Shown: positions 24,474 through 31,914 of the stretch, in pieces
Position numbering within the stretch: the stretch's first letter is position 1
How the letters are laid out: every line of letters begins with the position of its first letter
Origin: an uncultured bacterium
GTDB taxonomy: Bacteria > Bacillota > Clostridia > Oscillospirales > Oscillospiraceae
Direction of reading: 5' to 3'
Assembly: GCA_945873205.1 (NCBI GenBank)
Contig: CAMCCC010000010.1
Location: 1 to 64,000 of the forward strand
Length of the DNA stretch: 64,000 bases
Program-made: the position numbers and the translations under genes
Notes under the pieces: model-generated
The model's database searches: none
What the model was told of the DNA's origin: nothing
The model's input: the letters and a program-made list of their open reading frames with translations, nothing else

Positions 24474-25406
24474 ATGTCAACCGAAACAACAGGCCGCTTT
24501 GCCCCCAGCCCCAGCGGCAGGATGCATTTGGGCAATGCCTTTTCCTGCCTGCTGGCCTGGCTTTCCGCCCGGGCTGCCGGCGGGCGCATCATCCTGCGGC
24601 ATGAGGACCTGGACCCGGCCCGCTGCCGCCGGGAATATGCCGACCAGATCGAGGAGGACCTGCGCTGGCTGGGCCTGGATTGGGATGAAGGCGGCAGTCA
24701 GGGCGGCAGCCAGTATTATCAGAGCTGCCGGAGAGAAATTTATGAGCATTATCTTTCTGTCCTGCAGGAGAAGGGTCTGGTTTATCCCTGCTTCTGCACC
24801 CGGGCGGACCTGCACGCCGCCTCCGCGCCCCACGCCGCGGACGGTACCCCCATCTATTCCGGGGCCTGCCGGAACCTGAGCCCCCAGCAGCAGCGGGAGC
24901 GGGCCCTGCTGCGCAGCCCGGCCCTGCGGGCACGGGTGCCGGCGGAGACGGTCAGCTTCCGGGACGGGCTTCAGGGCCTGTACAGCGTCCAACTGCAAGA
25001 GGATTGCGGTGACTTTATCCTCCGCCGCTCTGACGGGGTGTTTGCCTATCAGCTGGCGGTGGTGGTGGACGATGGGCTGATGGGGGTAAACCAGGTGGTG
25101 CGGGGCCGGGACCTGCTGTCCTCCACCCCCTGGCAGCTGTGGCTCCAGGAACAGCTGGGTTTCCCACGGCCGGACTACTGCCATGTGCCGCTGCTGGTGG
25201 CAGCGGAGGGCAGGCGGCTTTCCAAGCGGGATGGGGACATGGACCTGGGGGCCATCCGCGCTTCCGGCGTCACGCCCCAAAGCCTTGTGGGCAGGCTGGC
25301 CTTTCTGGCCGGCATTATCGACCGGGAGGAGCCGGTGACGCCGGAGGAGCTGATCCCCCTCTTTCGCTGGGAAAAAGTCAGGAAAGAGAATATCGTTGTA
25401 AAGTAA
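24474..25406 (+). CDS. gluQRS: Glutamyl-Q tRNA(Asp) synthetase
   Basis: A 310-residue truncated class I glutamyl-tRNA synthetase. It has the HIGH-type motif SGRMHLGNA (residues ~13-21), zinc-binding CFCT with a later Tyr and Cys (YSGAC), and the KMSKS-type RLSKRDG, but lacks the anticodon-binding domain of GltX. This matches GluQRS/YadB, which activates glutamate and attaches it to queuosine 34 of tRNA(Asp) instead of to a tRNA 3' end. queA and tgt, which make the queuosine, lie 7-8 kb away in the same orientation. It could be a small non-discriminating synthetase, but length and missing domain argue for GluQRS. Confidence 0.9.
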   Translation: MSTETTGRFAPSPSGRMHLGNAFSCLLAWLSARAAGGRIILRHEDLDPARCRREYADQIEEDLRWLGLDWDEGGSQGGSQYYQSCRREIYEHYLSVLQEKGLVYPCFCTRADLHAASAPHAADGTPIYSGACRNLSPQQQRERALLRSPALRARVPAETVSFRDGLQGLYSVQLQEDCGDFILRRSDGVFAYQLAVVVDDGLMGVNQVVRGRDLLSSTPWQLWLQEQLGFPRPDYCHVPLLVAAEGRRLSKRDGDMDLGAIRASGVTPQSLVGRLAFLAGIIDREEPVTPEELIPLFRWEKVRKENIVVK

Positions 25407-25411
25407 AACAC

Positions 25412-25454
25412 GCCCCGCTGCCGGCAGATCGCCGGACAGCGGGGCGCGGTTTTG
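25412..25454. terminator. Terminator between gluQRS and the PspC gene
   Basis: GCCCCGCTG (25412-25420) and CAGCGGGGC (25437-25445) with inner CCGGC/GCCGG, followed by GCGGTTTT; it lies between convergent genes. Confidence 0.88.
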
Positions 25455-25473
25455 ATTATTCCTTGCGCTTGCT

Positions 25474-25665
25474 TCATTCCAGAGGCGCGCTGGGGATAAT
25501 GATGGCGGCGATGATATAGGCCAGGATGCCGCTGCCGCCCAGGGCGCAGAAGACCACCCAGGCCAGGCGCACGATGGTGGGGTCAATGCCGAAATACTCG
25601 GCGATGCCGCCGCAGACGCCCTCCAGCATTTTGTTGGTATTGGACTTATAAAGCTTTTTGCTCAT
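25474..25665 (-). CDS. PspC-domain membrane protein
   Basis: A 63-residue protein consisting of one PspC domain: KLYKSNTNKMLEGVCGGIAEYFGIDPT, then one or two hydrophobic segments (IVRLAWVVFCALGGSG, LAYIIAAIIIP). PspC proteins act in envelope-stress sensing; such minimal forms are common in Firmicutes and of unknown precise role. GAAGGGG precedes the ATG. Monocistronic. Confidence 0.9.
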   Translation of the reverse strand: MSKKLYKSNTNKMLEGVCGGIAEYFGIDPTIVRLAWVVFCALGGSGILAYIIAAIIIPSAPLE

Positions 25666-25784
25666 GGTTATTTCCCCTTCAAATTGGTTTTTGTTTTGTA
25701 TGGCTGTATTATATCCGGGAATTGCTCTGGCCGATAGGCGTAATTTGAAGGAGAATGTGTCTTTTTTTCAGCTGCCTGGCCGGC

Positions 25785-26456
25785 TCACAGCTCCCGGTAC
25801 TTGGCCATGGTGATCTTGAACAGCTCCTGAGCGGTGGGCGGGGTGTAGGTGATGGCGTTGGCACCGGCTTCGATGGTGGCGGAGATGCTGTCGTTGGTCT
25901 TGCCGCCGGAGGCGATGATGGGAACATCCGGGTATTCACTGCGGATTTTCCGCACAATGTCCGCGGTGGCGGGGCCGCCGGCCACATTGATGATGGAGGC
26001 GCCGGCCTCCAACCGCCGGGCGACGTTGGTCTCCTCATTCACCACGGTGATGATCACGGGGATATCCACCGCCCTGGCCACTGCCGTCAGATTCAGGTCT
26101 GTGATGGGAGCATTGAGCACCACGCCCATGGCGCCCTGACTCTCCACATCCTTGGCAAGGCCGATGGTGCGCAGCCCCTTGGTGGTGCCGCCGCCCACGC
26201 CGCAGAACACCGGCACATAGGCGGCCTTGATGATGGCGTCGCTGATGGCCTGCTGGGGCGTGAAGGGGTAGACGGCGAAGACGGCGTCCGCGTCGCAATT
26301 GCGGATGATGGCCAGGTCCGTGGTAAAGACCAGGGATTTGATGCGCCTGCCGTTGACAACGATGCCGCTGGCTTCATAACAGGCCTCCGGCATTTTCAGA
26401 ATCCCATGGCGCAGACTGCTCTCCACCTTGGGGACGGGGGGATGATTGTTTTCCAT
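25785..26456 (-). CDS. TIM-barrel protein often annotated as hydrolase
   Basis: A 223-residue predicted (beta/alpha)8 protein. It contains SSLRHGILKMPEACYEASGIVVNGRRIKSL split across its N-terminus, VFCGVGGGTTKGLRT, AMGVVLNAPI, and a phosphate-binding-like end (VPIIASGGKTNDSISATIEAGANAITYTPP). The IASGG and GANAI loops resemble ribulose-phosphate-binding barrels. I know the family only as a Firmicutes protein usually called hydrolase without proof; the reaction is unknown. GGAGG lies 8 bases before the ATG at 26456. Monocistronic. Confidence 0.6.
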   Translation of the reverse strand: MENNHPPVPKVESSLRHGILKMPEACYEASGIVVNGRRIKSLVFTTDLAIIRNCDADAVFAVYPFTPQQAISDAIIKAAYVPVFCGVGGGTTKGLRTIGLAKDVESQGAMGVVLNAPITDLNLTAVARAVDIPVIITVVNEETNVARRLEAGASIINVAGGPATADIVRKIRSEYPDVPIIASGGKTNDSISATIEAGANAITYTPPTAQELFKITMAKYREL

Positions 26457-26653
26457 AGTTACAGCCTCCATTGGTCAGCTTATGCTGCTATTTTTTATGG
26501 GATTATACCGGGAAAAGTTCAAGTTTAGATAAATTAAATATGAATACAGAGAAAACAGACGCGTTACAGCCGGGAAGATTCCGCAGGCCGGGACTTCTTT
26601 GGTTAATAATTCCATGCGGCTTGTCATAGGATGTACCAAAAGGAGTGATGCGC

Positions 26654-27424
26654 TTGTTGGATTTCAAAAGGATAATTCGCAGATACCGGGGCGTCCTGTC
26701 CGGCATTGGGATGATCGTGGCAGTGGTGCTGATATTCTGGACGGTGAACAACCCGGCGCTGGTGGGCGCCTCCGCCTCCACGCGGCAGCTGCCGGTGTAT
26801 TCGGTGCAGCGGGACGAAAAGGTGGTGGCCCTGTCCTTCGACGCGGCCTGGGGAAATGAGGACACCCAGCAGCTGATCGACATTCTGAACAAGTACCAGA
26901 TAAACACCACTTTTTTTGTGGTGGGCGATTGGGTGGATAAATACCCGGAATCGGTAAAGGCCCTGGCGGATAACGGCAATGAGGTGATGAACCATTCCTC
27001 CAACCATGCCCACTTCTCCCAGCTGTCCAGCGAGCAGATCGTTGCGGATATCACCGCCTGCAATGAGAAGATCGCCGCCGTCACCGGCGTTACGCCAACC
27101 CTGTTCCGCTGCCCCTACGGCGAATATGACGACCATGTGATCAACGCCGTGAACTCCATGGGCATGACGGCGGTGCAGTGGGATGTGGACAGTCTGGACT
27201 GGAAGGGCATCTCCGCCCAGGAAATCCAGGGGCGGGTGCTGGACAAAGTGAAGCCGGGGAGCATTGTGCTGTTCCACAACGCGGCGGAGAATACGCCGGA
27301 GGCGCTGCCGGGAATCATTGAAGCCCTCCTTGCTGACGGCTACACCATCGTCCCCATCTCCCAGATCCTTCTCAGCGGCAAGACCATTATTGATAATACC
27401 GGGCGTCAGTGCCCGGCCAAATGA
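26654..27424 (+). CDS. Membrane-anchored polysaccharide deacetylase, PdaB/YlxY-like
   Basis: A ~256-residue NodB-type deacetylase with an N-terminal membrane anchor (GVLSGIGMIVAVVLIFWTVN). Motif 1 reads SFDAAWG, as in the PdaB/YlxY sporulation group, so the second Asp of the classical TFDDG is absent. Motif 2 is NHSSNHAHFS with the metal-binding HxxxH, motif 3 is FRCPYGEYD, and a late His is in VLFHNAAENTP. PdaB-type enzymes trim N-acetyl groups in spore cortex peptidoglycan. AAGGAG lies 8 bases before TTG 26654; ATG 26648 and GTG 26645 are too close. The start is thus uncertain by a few codons. Confidence 0.82.
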   Translation: MLDFKRIIRRYRGVLSGIGMIVAVVLIFWTVNNPALVGASASTRQLPVYSVQRDEKVVALSFDAAWGNEDTQQLIDILNKYQINTTFFVVGDWVDKYPESVKALADNGNEVMNHSSNHAHFSQLSSEQIVADITACNEKIAAVTGVTPTLFRCPYGEYDDHVINAVNSMGMTAVQWDVDSLDWKGISAQEIQGRVLDKVKPGSIVLFHNAAENTPEALPGIIEALLADGYTIVPISQILLSGKTIIDNTGRQCPAK

Positions 27425-27428
27425 ACAT

Positions 27429-27456
27429 AAACCTCTTGCCGTAAGGCAAGGGGTTT
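27429..27456 (+). terminator. Intrinsic terminator after the deacetylase gene
   Basis: AAACCTCTTGCC (27429-27440), loop GTAA, GGCAAGGGGTTTTT. Confidence 0.85.
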
Positions 27457-27507
27457 TTCCTTGCCTCTGAAAAATGTATAAACAGAGAAAAATTGTGAAA
27501 AACACCA

Positions 27508-27537
27508 TTGACAGACAGTATTGAAAAGGAATAATAT
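27508..27537 (+). promoter_or_regulatory. Promoter of nadE
   Basis: TTGACA (27508-27513), 18 bases, TAATAT (27532-27537). Confidence 0.7.
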
Positions 27538-27572
27538 TCTAACAAAAATTGGAAAACAGGAGGCGCGGATAC

Positions 27573-29498
27573 ATGAAGTACGGCTTTATCAAAGTGGCAG
27601 CGGCCAGCCCGGCCCTGCGCCTGGGGGACACGGCGTATAACCTGGAGAGCGCGAAGGCGCGCTTTGACGCGGCCGAGAACCTGGGGGCAAATCTGTTGGT
27701 GCTGCCGGAGCTGCACCTGACGGGCTACACCTGCGGGGACCTGTTCTATTCCGACCTTCTGCTGGACGGGGCGCTGGAGGCCCTGGGCGCCCTGCGGGAC
27801 TTCACGGCAGGGAAGCGCTGCCTGCTGGTGGTGGGGCTGCCCCTGCGTCTGGGCGGCAAGCTGTATAACTGCGCGGCTGTCCTCCAGGGCGGTGAAGTGC
27901 TGGGGCTGGTTCCCAAAACGGTGCTGCCCAACTATGGCGAGTTTTACGAGAAACGGCAGTTCACCTCCGGCGCGGATTACCGGGGACCGGCGGAGATTCC
28001 TCTGCTGGGACAGGAAATTCCCTTTGGCCGGGACCTGCTGTTCTGCTGCCGGGAGATGGCGGACTTTGTGCTGGGCGTGGAGATCTGCGAGGACCTCTGG
28101 GCGCCGGTGACGCCCTCCACCGGGCTGTGCCTGGCGGGAGCCACGGTGATCGCAAACCTCTCCGCCTCCAACGAACTGATCGGCAAGGGGGATTACCGCA
28201 GGCTGCTGATCTCCTCCACCTCTGCCCGGCTGCTCTGCGGCTATGTCTATGCCAACGCAGGCCGGGATGAATCCACCCAGGACATGGTGTTCTCCGGCCA
28301 CAGTCTGATCTATGAGAACGGGCAAAAGCTGGCCGAGCGGCCGCCCTTTGGGAAAGAGAGCCTTGTCAGCACGGAGATTGACCTGTTCCGCCTGCGCAAT
28401 GAGCGGCACCGCAACACCAGCTTCGACCAGGGCGGCGCGCCGCAGTGCCGGCGGATCGCTTTCAGCCAGCAGTGCCTGGTCACAGCTCTGAGCCGCAGCA
28501 TCCCGGCCCGCCCCTTCGTGCCTGCCGATGGGGACACTTTGGCCGGCCGTGCGGAGGAGATTCTCAGCCTGCAAGCCAACGGTTTGCGGCGGCGGATCGA
28601 GCACACCGGCTGCCGCAAGGCGGTGGTGGGCATCTCCGGCGGGCTGGACAGTACCCTGGCCCTGCTGGTGATGGTGCGGGCCATGGACGCTTTGGGACGG
28701 CCCCGGAAGGACATTCTGGCGGTGACCATGCCCTGCTTCGGCACCACCCACCGCACCCGCAGCAACGCGGAAAAGCTGTGTGAAGAGCTGGGTGTGGACT
28801 TTATGACGGTGGACATCAGCGCGGCGGTGCGGCAGCATTTTGCCGATATCGGTCACAGCGAGGCTAACACCGATGTGACCTATGAAAACTGTCAGGCCCG
28901 GGAGCGGACCCAGGTGCTGATGGACCTGGCCAACCGCTGCGGCGGCATTGTGGTGGGCACCGGCGACCTGTCTGAGCTGGCCTTGGGCTGGGCCACCTAT
29001 AACGGCGACCATATGTCCATGTACGGCGTGAACTGCTCAGTGCCCAAGACGCTGGTGCGCTACATCATCGGCTATGAGATGGGGCATTGCAGCCCGGCGG
29101 CGGCAGCGGTACTGAAGGACATTCTGGATACCCCGGTCTCCCCGGAGCTGCTGCCGGCGGAAAACGGGGAAATTGCCCAGAAAACGGAGGATATTGTGGG
29201 TCCCTATGAGCTGCATGACTTCTTCCTGTATCACATGCTGCGCAGTGGAGCGGCTCCGGGCCGGATCCTGCATCTGGCCTGCTACGCCTTCCGGGGCACT
29301 TATGACCGCTCAACGATCCTCTACTGGCTGCGGGTATTTCTGCGGCGTTTCTTCGCCCAGCAATTCAAACGCTCCTGTCTGCCGGATGGGCCCAAGGTGG
29401 GCACCGTGACTCTGTCGCCCCGGGGGGACTGGCGTATGCCCTCCGACGCCTCCGCCCGGCTCTGGCTGGAGGAACTGGACCGACTGGAAAAAGAATAA
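27573..29498 (+). CDS. nadE: Glutamine-dependent NAD+ synthetase
   Basis: A 641-residue two-domain enzyme that turns deamido-NAD into NAD+ with ammonia taken from glutamine. The N-terminal nitrilase-type glutaminase shows the triad Glu (LVLPELHLTGY), Lys (VPKTVLPNYGEFYE) and Cys (GVEICEDLW). The C-terminal synthetase carries the P-loop SGGLDSTLAL and GTGDLSELALGW. AGGAGG lies 9 bases before the ATG at 27573. It is monocistronic with its own promoter and a strong terminator. Confidence 0.96.
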   Translation: MKYGFIKVAAASPALRLGDTAYNLESAKARFDAAENLGANLLVLPELHLTGYTCGDLFYSDLLLDGALEALGALRDFTAGKRCLLVVGLPLRLGGKLYNCAAVLQGGEVLGLVPKTVLPNYGEFYEKRQFTSGADYRGPAEIPLLGQEIPFGRDLLFCCREMADFVLGVEICEDLWAPVTPSTGLCLAGATVIANLSASNELIGKGDYRRLLISSTSARLLCGYVYANAGRDESTQDMVFSGHSLIYENGQKLAERPPFGKESLVSTEIDLFRLRNERHRNTSFDQGGAPQCRRIAFSQQCLVTALSRSIPARPFVPADGDTLAGRAEEILSLQANGLRRRIEHTGCRKAVVGISGGLDSTLALLVMVRAMDALGRPRKDILAVTMPCFGTTHRTRSNAEKLCEELGVDFMTVDISAAVRQHFADIGHSEANTDVTYENCQARERTQVLMDLANRCGGIVVGTGDLSELALGWATYNGDHMSMYGVNCSVPKTLVRYIIGYEMGHCSPAAAAVLKDILDTPVSPELLPAENGEIAQKTEDIVGPYELHDFFLYHMLRSGAAPGRILHLACYAFRGTYDRSTILYWLRVFLRRFFAQQFKRSCLPDGPKVGTVTLSPRGDWRMPSDASARLWLEELDRLEKE

Positions 29499-29504
29499 GA
29501 AAAC

Positions 29505-29535
29505 AAAAAATCCGGACAAAGGTCCGGATTTTTTT
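29505..29535. terminator. Bidirectional terminator after nadE
   Basis: AAAAAATCCGGAC (29505-29517) and GTCCGGATTTTTTT (29522-29535) around AAAG; it lies between convergent genes. Confidence 0.92.
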
Positions 29536-29554
29536 CATTTAAAGAAACTTAATT

Positions 29555-30328
29555 TTACAGATAACAGCCGCAGTCGCAGTCGATGGCCTGGCCGGTGATC
29601 ACGCGGGACTCATCGGAAGCCAGGAAGAGGAGAATGTTGGCAATGTCGATATCCTTGCAGATGCCCACATCCAGGTCGGAGTGCTTGTTGACGATGTTAT
29701 AGAATTCGTCGGCGGCAGGGGAGCGCTCCTCCTTCAGCTGGCCCTTGGCCATGGGCGTCCACACCGTACCGGGGCAGACGCAGTTGGCCCGGATGCCCTG
29801 CCCGGCGAAGCGCAGGGCGATGTGCCGTGTGAGGGCGATCACGGCGCCCTTGGTGGCAGTGTACACGGCACCGCCGCTGCCCAGCTTGCCGGAAATGGAG
29901 GCCACGGAGATGATGTTGCCCCGCTTCTGGGCGGCCATGACCTTGCAGGCCTCCCGGGTGATGGACATGGTGCCCTTGATGTTGATCTTGCTGACAAAGT
30001 CATAGTCGGAATCGGTGAATTCCTCAATGGGCTTCAGCCCGTGCTCCAGCACGCCGGCGCAGTTGACCAGCACGTCGATCTTCCCAAAGGTATCCACCGC
30101 CGCCTGCATCAGCTTCTGGTTGTCCTCGGCGTTGGTGATATCGCCCCGGAGGAAAATGGCCTGGGTGCCGGCGTCATGGATGCGCTTGAGAACCTTGTCC
30201 TTGTTGGATTCGCTCACATCTGTCAGGACCAGTTTGGCCCCTTCTTTGGCAAAAACCTCGGCGGTCTTCATGCCGATGCCGGAGTTGCCGCCGGTGACGA
30301 TGCATACTTTATCATTTAATCTGCCCAC
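29555..30328 (-). CDS. Short-chain dehydrogenase/reductase
   Basis: A 257-residue classical SDR oxidoreductase. The cofactor motif TGGNSGIG is followed by LVLTDVSES (an Asp after the second strand, which favours NAD over NADP), NCAG, and the catalytic Ser in SVASISGKLG and YTATK (Tyr, Lys). The C-terminus ITGQAIDCDCGCYL is cysteine-rich. The substrate is unknown; the closest general type is a sugar-alcohol or 3-oxoacyl reductase. GTG at 30328 is chosen because GGGAGGG lies 6 bases ahead; the ATG at 30343 overlaps that site. No neighbour hints at the pathway. Confidence 0.88.
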   Translation of the reverse strand: MGRLNDKVCIVTGGNSGIGMKTAEVFAKEGAKLVLTDVSESNKDKVLKRIHDAGTQAIFLRGDITNAEDNQKLMQAAVDTFGKIDVLVNCAGVLEHGLKPIEEFTDSDYDFVSKINIKGTMSITREACKVMAAQKRGNIISVASISGKLGSGGAVYTATKGAVIALTRHIALRFAGQGIRANCVCPGTVWTPMAKGQLKEERSPAADEFYNIVNKHSDLDVGICKDIDIANILLFLASDESRVITGQAIDCDCGCYL

Positions 30329-30395
30329 GATGAGCCCTCCCATGTAAGAGATATTTTAAAGATTCTATCCTATTTGGGGCTTTGTGTCAAATACT

Positions 30396-30640
30396 TTATT
30401 GCGCGGCTTTGACCGGCAGGCAGGCCAGCAGCTCAAAGCGGCCATTGTGAGGTCCGGCTTCCAGACTGCCGCCGTAGCGCCCGGCGATCTCCCGCATCCC
30501 CGACAGGCCGAAGCCATGGTGGGCGCTGTCGGCCTTGGTGCTGCGAAGCTCCGCTGTTTCCTCGCCGGTGAGGGCGTTGCTGACCTTCAGCATCAGCACG
30601 CCCTTCTCCACCCGGCAGCGGAGGATGATCTGCTTGTCCG
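30396..30640 (-). pseudogene. Sensor histidine kinase, C-terminal remnant (GHKL ATPase end)
   Basis: Minus-strand frame ending at 30396 encodes DKQIILRCRVEKGVLMLKVSN, then HHGFGLSGMREIAGRYGG and FELLACLP. These are the N-terminal strands, the G2-type glycine box and the last strand of a GHKL ATPase as found at the end of sensor kinases. The upstream part (dimerisation helix, N-box, membrane domain) is missing: at about 30640 the reading becomes the antisense of a permease gene. Only about 80 of perhaps 350-450 residues remain, so it cannot work. Confidence 0.75.
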
Positions 30641-31508
30641 GGGCTACAGCGTGCCCAGCTTCTGCATCCTGACGCTGCACTGGTATCCGCCGGAGGGGTT
30701 GACCGCCATCTTCTATCTGCCGGTGCTGGTGGGGCTTTATATGCTTCTGCTGCACACGGTGGCCAACGATGTGCTCTTTGGCCGCTATGTCTGCGATGAC
30801 GAAGATTTTGCTGCCCTTTCTGCCGGGCTGACCGATGCCTGGCGGGAGACCATGGTGTTCTTCAACGTGGAGGACTGCGCCAGAAGCTACGACTTCGCCA
30901 AGGCGCTCTTTAACCGCATCGTGGACGGCTCCGGGCCGGAGGCGGCAGTGATGGATGCCTGGGACCCGGTGACCCGGGAACGGGAGATCGCGGAGAAGGG
31001 GAGCTACTGGTGTGATAAGTACCCCCTCCGCTATGACCAGCGGAACAGCTCGGAATTCCGGCTGTACTGGCAGTACATGCCCCAGTTCCGGGTGCTGGAT
31101 AAGGCAGATTTTGTAAAGACCATGGCAGTGTTTATCATGCTCTTTGTGTTCATTGCCATCGTCTGCTTCGCTGCGGTGTTTGTCATTGCCTTTACCCGAT
31201 GCATGACCATTGCCCTGAATAACCGCCAGGTCTATGAGGACCTGGGCAAGCTGGGGGCCTCCCGGGCCTACCTGTATGCCTCGGTGAAGGGGCAGGTCTC
31301 CCGGGTGTTCACCGTCCCGGCCATTACCGGCACCGGTGCGATCTATGCCTTTTACGCCATGATCATGTACGCCAATGACGGCCGCCTGACATCGAATGAG
31401 CTTGCCGGCATGGGTGCCTGCCTGCTGCTGATCCTGGCGGTGTCCCTTCTCATGTACGCCGTGTACCGCCTGACGCTGAAGCGTGTCTGCCGGGCGCTGG
31501 AAATTTGA
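30641..31508 (+). pseudogene. FtsX-type ABC transporter permease, C-terminal remnant
   Basis: Plus-strand frame coding for about 285 residues of an FtsX-like permease. It has a TM segment (LTAIFYLPVLVGLYMLLLHTV), a soluble loop, then TM (MAVFIMLFVFIAIVCFAAVFVIAF) followed by the coupling region NNRQVYEDLGKLGASRAYLYASVKGQ and two further TMs. The frame is open back to 30384, but that first part is merely the antisense of the kinase remnant. The N-terminal half and the partner ATPase gene are absent. The pair resembles a BceS/BceB-type peptide-resistance system that lost its middle. The end is intact and followed by a terminator. Confidence 0.75.
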
Positions 31509-31520
31509 TATCATATAAAA

Positions 31521-31546
31521 ACTGCCCCGGTGTGCACCGGGGCAGT
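31521..31546. terminator. Hairpin terminator behind the permease remnant
   Basis: ACTGCCCCGGTG and its perfect complement around TG, followed by AAGTTATTTT; it lies between convergent genes. Confidence 0.8.
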
Positions 31547-31560
31547 AAGTTATTTTGCGA

Positions 31561-31905
31561 TTATTCAGGAATATGGATTTCTTTAATATTAAACTCCTCG
31601 CCGGAGAGCACGTCTTTTTCAAAGCTGCCGCAGTTGGGGCAATAGCCCTCATACTGCACCACATTGAAAATCTCGTCACACTCCCGACATTCCGCAAGAC
31701 CGGGAACCATTTCCATCACCAGCTTGGTGTTTTCCAGCTCCGTCCCTGCCACAACCACAGGGTAAAGCTCATCCACATACTGGGGGATCACCAGGGACAG
31801 TTCGCCGATCTGGCAGACGATCTCGCTGATCTGCTGGATGTTGTTCTCCCTGGCGTAGTCCAGCACAGTCTTGCACATGCTTCTGACAATGCCGATCTCG
31901 TGCAT
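31561..31905 (-). CDS. hypA: Nickel metallochaperone HypA
   Basis: A 114-residue HypA/HybF, which hands nickel to [NiFe]-hydrogenase maturation enzymes. The N-terminal MHE supplies the nickel-binding amine and His2. The zinc loop is CRECDE and CPNCGS. The remainder follows the family (IGIVRSMCKTVLDYA; IGELSLVIPQYVDELYPVV). No hypB-F or hydrogenase gene is visible. Instead it follows, 9 bases apart, a large FAD/4Fe-4S oxidoreductase gene in what looks like one operon, a pairing worth noting. Confidence 0.92.
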   Translation of the reverse strand: MHEIGIVRSMCKTVLDYARENNIQQISEIVCQIGELSLVIPQYVDELYPVVVAGTELENTKLVMEMVPGLAECRECDEIFNVVQYEGYCPNCGSFEKDVLSGEEFNIKEIHIPE

Positions 31906-31914
31906 GGCCGCTCC

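Noticed and set aside
30384-31508. One 374-residue membrane protein
   Set aside because: Its first ~85 residues are the antisense of a kinase C-terminus; the real permease homology begins only at about 30641, so it is a remnant.
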